In this document: in pieces, positions 58,366-64,000 of the stretch | How positions within the stretch are numbered: the stretch's first letter is position 1 | Layout: each line of letters opens with the position of its first letter | Source: Vesta saturnalis | Taxonomy: Eukaryota; Arthropoda; Insecta; Coleoptera; Lampyridae | Assembly (NCBI GenBank): GCA_036346205.1 | Contig: JARFJB010000390.1 | Coordinates: forward strand, 1,675,501 to 1,739,500 | Reading direction: 5' to 3' | Length of the DNA stretch: 64,000 nt | Made by a program: the position numbers and the translations under genes | The notes under the pieces: model-generated | The model's database searches: none | The model's input: only the letters and a program-made list of their open reading frames with translations | What the model was told of the DNA's origin: nothing

Positions 58366-60937
58366 GGTTTCCAACGAAAAATGTACCTCTCCTACAATCA
58401 GAAAACCGAAAAACATTTCTAAATTCGCCGAGACCCGTCGATTTTTGGTCTTGGGGGGACCTTTCCCCCAGCAACCACAACTTTAAAATTCCAAATCCAA
58501 CGGCCCCTCTTTTGATATATCATTTTAAAGCCCTTTTCATTGCGAATACAGTGATTTGACAGAATGATTGGCGAAAAACGAAAAGTTCACAAACGCGTTG
58601 TAATTTATACACAAATGCCTTTTAAGTTTTTTATATACTACACTTGACCTCGTCACCTATTTTTAATGACGTGTTGATCAATCTACAAAAAACTCACAAA
58701 TAAGAAAGCTTCAGCAAATAATAAAGAAGTTCTGTTTATTGTATTGCTAAAAACTTGCATACAATAATTCAGCCTGTTTTCAAATTCTGTTCGAACTTTG
58801 CTCAAGACATACGCTGTTATTAATCGGCATTCTTCTACAATTCTCTGACGTAGCACTTCTGGTGTTTCAGGGTGCGTGGAGTACACTCGTGAGTTTAAAT
58901 GGCCCCACAGGACAAAGTCCAGAGGGGATATATCCGGAAATCTGGGTGTCCATTCGAAGGTACCTCTTCTGCCAATCCAATGCTCCAGGAAATGGTCATC
59001 CCAAAATTTCCGCACAGCAACAGCATGACTATTAAATTGTCGTCACTTTCCAAGAACTCTATTATGATAGGATTAATTGTACCATCCAATAATTCTAAAT
59101 AGGTGTTTCCATTGAGAATACCTTCAATGAAAAATGGTCCAACAATATGGTCGCGCAAAATTCCTGCCCAAACATTCAATGTTTCAGGAGTCTGAGTATC
59201 AAGTTCCCTGATTAAATGAGGATTAGTACCACTCGAGTAACGACAATTGTATCTATTCACTTCGCCATTCAACATAAATGTGCATTCGTCGCAGAATCAT
59301 GTATTGTAGAGAAGTTTTCAGTTCAATAGGAATTGGTTACGGCGAGCAAAGTCATCTTCATGTAACCCTTGAACCACCATTATCTTAAATATATAAAGCT
59401 TGTATTTTGTCAAAATTCGATGAACACTGGAACGGGATACGCCAGAAGCTTGAGCCACAAGTTTAATCGACTGCTTATTGTCCATATGTACGTGACCCAT
59501 AACTACCACTTTACCTGCTTCATTTCGAACTGGGCTAATTAGTTCAAGATTCTTGTTTAAAATCGAACCCGTTGCAACGAACTTGTCGTTTAACGTACTG
59601 GTGGCTTACGTTTTTTCCTTGATGATTCGCATTGAAAATACGTACTTTAGCTTTAGCGCAATCATGGCTTCGATAATAAATTGCAGCAATTTAGGAAGAA
59701 TCATTTCAAAAACACGTTTACACTTTCAACAACAGGCTAACGGTGCCGTGGTCACATGCAAAAAAATTTAGTTTTTTGTGACAGTGACGTTTTGTTATTT
59801 TAAAAAGAGATAATGTTTAAATTCGTATAAACTTTTCTTTGTTTTGCTTCAGCTTTTTTATTTGCGACTTTTTTGTAAACTGATCGACATATCATTAAAA
59901 AATATCTGGTGTGGAAAACCAAACAACCTTCCAACCTACAAAATGGAAATAGTTTTAATAACATTTTTTGTAGGATAACTATGCAACCTCTTTTATATAC
60001 GTTCATAACGAAAACAGGCAACACTGCAAAAACAAAAACAGTAATCTATGTCAGAATGACGTTTAAAATTTTTATGTCAGGTAGAGGTTCATAGACATAA
60101 ATACATGTTAACGTAAAAAAATTCAAAGCCGCCCGTTTTTATAAAAATATCGATAATACAGCTTCATCATTTTCAATAATATTTATTAATTTTTACATTT
60201 ATTTCGCGTTACATTAAAAAACTTTGTAAAGGAAATTTATGTATTCAGATAATGAAAAAATTTGAACTAACACTAAATTCTACTTTAGTATTTTTTTTGC
60301 CGCCAAATTCCACGTTGTATAAAAAAATTGCATAGAAAATAATTAATCGATATGTTTAAGGTCTAAATCCAAGTAATTTTATATCTTTGAAATATGCAGC
60401 AGTTTTAGAAATATTTGGTAAAAACTGCCCCTAATAAACCCCCTCAGCGCTGCTGAATTTTTCCCAAAATCTAATCAGCTCTAAGCCAAATGAGAAGAAT
60501 CCTAAATAAAAAATTTAAAGTACGTAGGTATTTTCGTTCTGGAGTTATCTTGGATAATAACATACATCCACACACATAAGTCGATTTAGAGATAGCGAAA
60601 AAGAAGTCGATTGCATAACCTATACGTACATACGTATGTAGGTTGGAAGGTAATAAGTGGCGAAGTGGTTTGTGAACTTTTCGTTTTTCGCCTATGATTC
60701 TGCCAAATCTCAAGCGATTTCTAAAAACGATGCATCACCGTCTTCACAATGAAAAAGGGCTATAAAATAGCGTGTCACAAGTGGGTAGTTGCATTTGAAA
60801 TTTTAGATTTGGGGTGGCTAGGGTGGTGGACATATCGAGTTGGCTTGACTGTACAAAAAGCTACCCTCAAGAATTTAGAAACATTTTTCGGTTTTCTGAT
60901 TGTAATGGGGGTCAATTTTTCGTTGGAAAACCCTGTA
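58361..60937 (-). mobile_element. Tc1-like element 5, complete ends
   Basis: Ends CAGGGTTTCCAACGAAAAAT (58363) and, inverted, CAGGGTTTTCCAACGAAAAA (ending 60935), with TA on both sides (58361-58362, 60936-60937). Inverted repeats are about 235-270 bp (58363-58597, 60663-60935), with CGAAAAACGAAAAGTTCACA. Size is 2573 bp. The transposase relic reads minus; about 1 kb of AT-rich DNA between its start and the right repeat has no recognised content. Confidence 0.93.
58683..59710 (-). pseudogene. Transposase of Tc1-like element 5, decayed
   Basis: The N-terminal part (59710-59560) is weak (KFVATGSILNK). QSIKLVAQASGVSRSSVHRI (59480-59420) is the second helix-turn-helix, then VQGLHEDDFARRNQF. CTFMLNGEVNRYNCRY with NPHLIRELDTQTPETLNVWA follows the first-Asp region, which is damaged near 59290. 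ILRDHIVGPFFIEGILNGNT comes next, then a shifted block with RKFWDDHFLEHWIGRRG and FPDISPLDFVLWGHLNSRV (third Asp). The second-Asp motif (xDGAxxH) is reduced to NLIVMLLLCGNFG in the visible frame (a shifted frame may keep parts). Inactive. Confidence 0.88.
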
Positions 60938-61227
60938 TGTATATCTCAACCTCGAGTGTACATTATATAATTTTAGTTGTATATACTAGGTATAGCAACA
61001 ATGTCGGCGTGAAAACTCGTATATACGAGCCCGCCACATTGAATAAAAGTGTGTTATTTTCAGTGATAAGAGTCGGAAATTAAAATTAAAAAATTAAAAA
61101 TTAGTAGAAATTGAGTGATTAAGTAAGTGGAAATTATTGAACTATATCAGTATTGTGAGCGAAAATCATAAATTAAGGTTTAAATCAAGAAAAGTAACAT
61201 CAACATCACTGATATACGTTTGAAAGG
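60938..61227. other. Short interval, no gene seen
   Basis: AT-rich DNA between element 5 and the unclassified repeat, with no recognised content. Confidence 0.5.
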
Positions 61228-61932
61228 TCTGTAGGTAGCGGACCGCGAAAATTTTATTATTGTAATAAACGTTTGTCAAATCGCCATAGAAAAGATAATT
61301 AGTGGATTTTTAATATCTTGATAATACGTCGTAATTTGCTAATGTTTTAAAAATATTTTATTTATATATTCTTATGTAAGAAATGGGAGAATGTACGTAA
61401 TTGATATTTGGCTAGGATGGAAAGCACATGTTTGAGTAGCAGGTGTACGCTTAAAAACTGCTTTACTGAAGGGGCGAACGAATCATTGGAATTTCTTATG
61501 CGCGGATTCTTAATGTTTAAAAATGTTTAGTAAGTAATTGTGTCGGTACAGACCGCCATCAAAAGATATCTTTGTTTTGTTACTTAGAAACTCGAGACCT
61601 AAATGTAGGGTTTGCTGCGGACGAATGCATATTTTTAAAATTAAGGTGTGCAATAATGAATATGAAACTGCTTCAACGTAAATTAGTGTTTCTTGTTTTT
61701 TATTACTTTTAAAATATGGGGGTTGATTCCGGGAAGAAATGTAGGGAAAATGTAGTTACAGTTAGAGTGTCGACGGGTTAATTAAATACCTTCCTTCTAA
61801 ACAGTTTGTCTTTAAAATCATTCTTTTGTTAGTTTTAATGTGTTTTTCAAATATTAAGCTATAAATAATAGTCACCATTTTTGAAGTTAACCCGCGTATG
61901 TTAACGATTTGTGTCTGTGATCAATTAGAGGA

Positions 61933-61996
<64 letters not shown>

Positions 61997-63152
61997 AGTG
62001 TAAGTATGTATTTTTAAATAAGTGAAAGCTCGCAGAAAATAATTTTCCAAGCCTATCTAACGAATTAAAGATCAAAAATTGGCTTGCAAAGGTATTTTAT
62101 TCTCACGAGGGCCCATTAAGCTGAAATCTGTTAAAACAAAAGACAGTACAGCGGTCCCTCACTCTGGTATTGGTGTGAATTAGTATTGTTGTTTGTTGTT
62201 TATATACTTGTGTAGAGGTGGGCTCCTGGAACCAGATAACCATTAAATACCTTGAATTTTATTTTTATTCTTTATTGTTGTATAGATGAATGTGTAACCT
62301 GAGAATGGAGCGTTGCATTTTTCTAACGCACTCAAATTTGTGTATCGGTCACGATATTATAATCTATTTATAAGTTGCGCTTGTAAGGCTTTGTTTTAAT
62401 GAGTTTGTGTCAGTTGTTAGGTAGAATAGTTTGCCTGAGAACTAATTTCTCTTTATATGCAATTGGTTGTAATTTTTCATATGTATTTTGTGCTTTAGTA
62501 GTCACTAAACAATTGTGTACGTGTACATTCCTTGTCTATTTTCTTTTGTCCTTGCTTTTACCTTATTATCACCTGTGCAATTTTGCTGTTATTGTATTTT
62601 ATATGTACTGTAATTTGCCTTATTGTCTTATGTGATTATTTACTTAAAGACCGGAATGATTGGTTGGGCCACATGTTTGGTATTATGATTTTTATTTTGA
62701 TTATTTATGACACAATTGTGGGTGTAACTACATGAGGTTTCTTTTTTTATTATTGTGTTTCTGTATACTAAACTGCTTTTTATTAATTTCATCTTAATGT
62801 CATAATTTTGTACGCACTTTAACGTGATTTAATGGTGTTTTGTTATTTATTTAACCCTTTCCTTGTCTTTTTTGTGTTATTTGATTTATTAATGTACTTC
62901 TACCATTACTTATTTATGAATAAAGTGGGTTTTATTGGTGGCACTTTCCCACAATAATACAACGGGCTGAACCACCATTGCGCAAAGCTCGTTGATTTTA
63001 ATTTGATTAGTTTCATTTTTATACCTGCCCCTCATGATGCAACACTTACCTCATCCAGTCTATCTAATTCAGATAGCACAACGTATCTACCACTAGACGG
63101 TCACTTCGTTTGATCAGATTTGAGGTTTTCGGCTAATTAAATACCAGACTTG
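61228..63152 (+). mobile_element. Unclassified ~1.95-kb repeat, copy 2
   Basis: Inverted match of 14799-16786 over its full length. In this orientation it contains AATAAAGTGGGTTTTATTGG near 62920, which could be a polyadenylation signal context, followed by ACAACGGGCTGAACCACC. A 78-codon frame (62399-62635) is the counterpart of the minus frame in copy 1. No transposase, RT or structural protein motif is seen. It contains a (TA)n expansion (61936-61994) absent from copy 1. Possible identities are a long non-autonomous DNA element, an LTR, or a LINE 3' part; the sequence does not decide. Confidence 0.7.
61936..61994. repeat. (TA)n microsatellite inside the unclassified repeat
   Basis: About 29 TA units. 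In copy 1 (inverted, near 16040) the equivalent place holds only a short ATATTTATTCTA-like stretch between the same flanks. Confidence 0.95.
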
Positions 63153-63166
63153 TAAATAAATTATAA

Positions 63167-63173
<7 letters not shown>

Positions 63174-63220
<47 letters not shown>
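63174..63220. repeat. (TA)n microsatellite beyond the unclassified repeat
   Basis: TA run of about 22 units starting about 20 bp outside the estimated end of repeat copy 2. Confidence 0.93.
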
Positions 63221-63224
<4 letters not shown>

Positions 63225-64000
63225 AGATGACTCTAATTACGTGCAAGTAGCTATGTAATTTCCATAGTGAAGTTTTACTTTAGTTTGTACGAAAATGGTA
63301 CATTTCCTTAAATAATTGTAGAAGAAGATGATTAATAAACATTGAGGTGTTTGAGAAATTTAAGATATTTTCTTAATGTTGTATTAATAATGGTAATTTT
63401 AGTAATAGACAACACAGTACATAAAAGTATAGGGGATGTTTGTTTCGTTTTTGAGTTAATTCAATTTTCTTTTAGTTTTATAAGTTTATATTAAACAATA
63501 TTCCCTAACGACATGTAATACAGGTTGTGGTTGACAAAAATAATGTTACAATTAGAGATAGGCTGGTATCATTGTCGCAATTTACATGTGCGCAGCCGAG
63601 ATTTGTGAGAACATTCGTATCTGTGCGTTAAACTCATAATAGTGCAAAACTTATGAAAAAACAGAACAAGCACATTAGTGGGTGACTATATAACATGAAT
63701 CATGCAGTAGATCTGGAATTATTGTGTTTAATTCAACAATTCGTCACATTAAACTAGTGTATGACAACATTCCGACACTAGTCGTAGGAGAACTTATCAA
63801 CCTACAAAAGTGATAAAATAAACTAATTTGTAACTTAAAAATAATTGTAAACACGTACATTAACAGTTATTGTGCTTAAAAGGTGAAATTTAACATTAAT
63901 GTGATAAAGACAATATGAGGTTATGTCATATCCTCGAACATACAATTTTGTAAAAAGTAATTTTAATTGAGACAATTCCTATAAAATAAATTAGTAGAGG
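63221..64000. other. AT-rich interval, no gene seen
   Basis: No feature was recognised up to the right edge of the window. Confidence 0.5.

Noticed and set aside
58105..58559. Open frames with YIYIYI tracts around (TA)n runs (also 145-470, 48732-48920, 53153-53362, 61887-62075)
   Set aside because: TA repeats have no stop in two frames, so open frames through them are expected by chance.

Overview
The window looks like a stretch of an animal nuclear genome, most likely an insect. It is AT-rich, lacks dense bacterial-style genes, has long (TA)n and (CA)n microsatellites, and carries typical arthropod transposon families: Jockey, RTE-like, Ty3/gypsy, Penelope-like, hAT, piggyBac, Tc1/mariner with the DUF4817-type N-terminus, and a TTAA-flanked Kolobok/Mutator-like element. 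The species cannot be named from the sequence. I find no intact host gene. The only host-gene candidate is a pair of short exons around a 61-nt intron near 21.4-21.5 kb on the minus strand. Nearly every recognisable coding stretch is a broken transposon gene.

Layout. 0-5.5 kb: edge-truncated RTE endonuclease fragment, (TA)n, an inverted-repeat element with a tRNA-like core, a G4/Z-DNA patch, a hairpin minisatellite, and a Penelope-like fragment between inverted terminal repeats. 5.8-9.5 kb: near-complete but mutated Jockey element on the minus strand. 9.9-13.2 kb: two copies of a fold-back MITE, the second abutting a gypsy LTR. 14.8-16.8 kb: first copy of an unclassified ~1.95-kb repeat; its second copy lies inverted at 61.2-63.15 kb. 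16.8-20.9 kb: Kolobok-like element with TTAA ends, then a piggyBac relic. 24.5-35.7 kb: a cluster of related Ty3/gypsy copies. One still has two LTRs; others are truncated and joined head-to-head. 38.3-42.4 kb: hAT element with a perfect 8-bp target duplication, inserted in an older Tc1-like fragment. 43.3-45.0 kb: ~1 kb CACACG-type satellite and two long (TA)n tracts. 45.2-49.6 kb: a mariner and two Tc1-like elements. 49.6-51.3 kb: RTE-like element. 53.9-60.9 kb: three Tc1-like elements with long terminal inverted repeats, nearly end to end and separated only by TA-rich DNA.

The genes do not form a pathway. The window is a layered record of transposon insertion, nesting, deletion and microsatellite growth. 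The most informative points are exact element ends (TTAA for the Kolobok-like element, TTTACAAC for hAT, TA for the Tc1/mariner elements), the shared CAGGGTGTTT termini next to (TA)n, the unclassified inverted 1.95-kb repeat pair, and the tRNA-like inverted repeat. Family names rest on protein motifs read by eye. Identities and boundaries are estimates unless a terminal repeat or target duplication is quoted.
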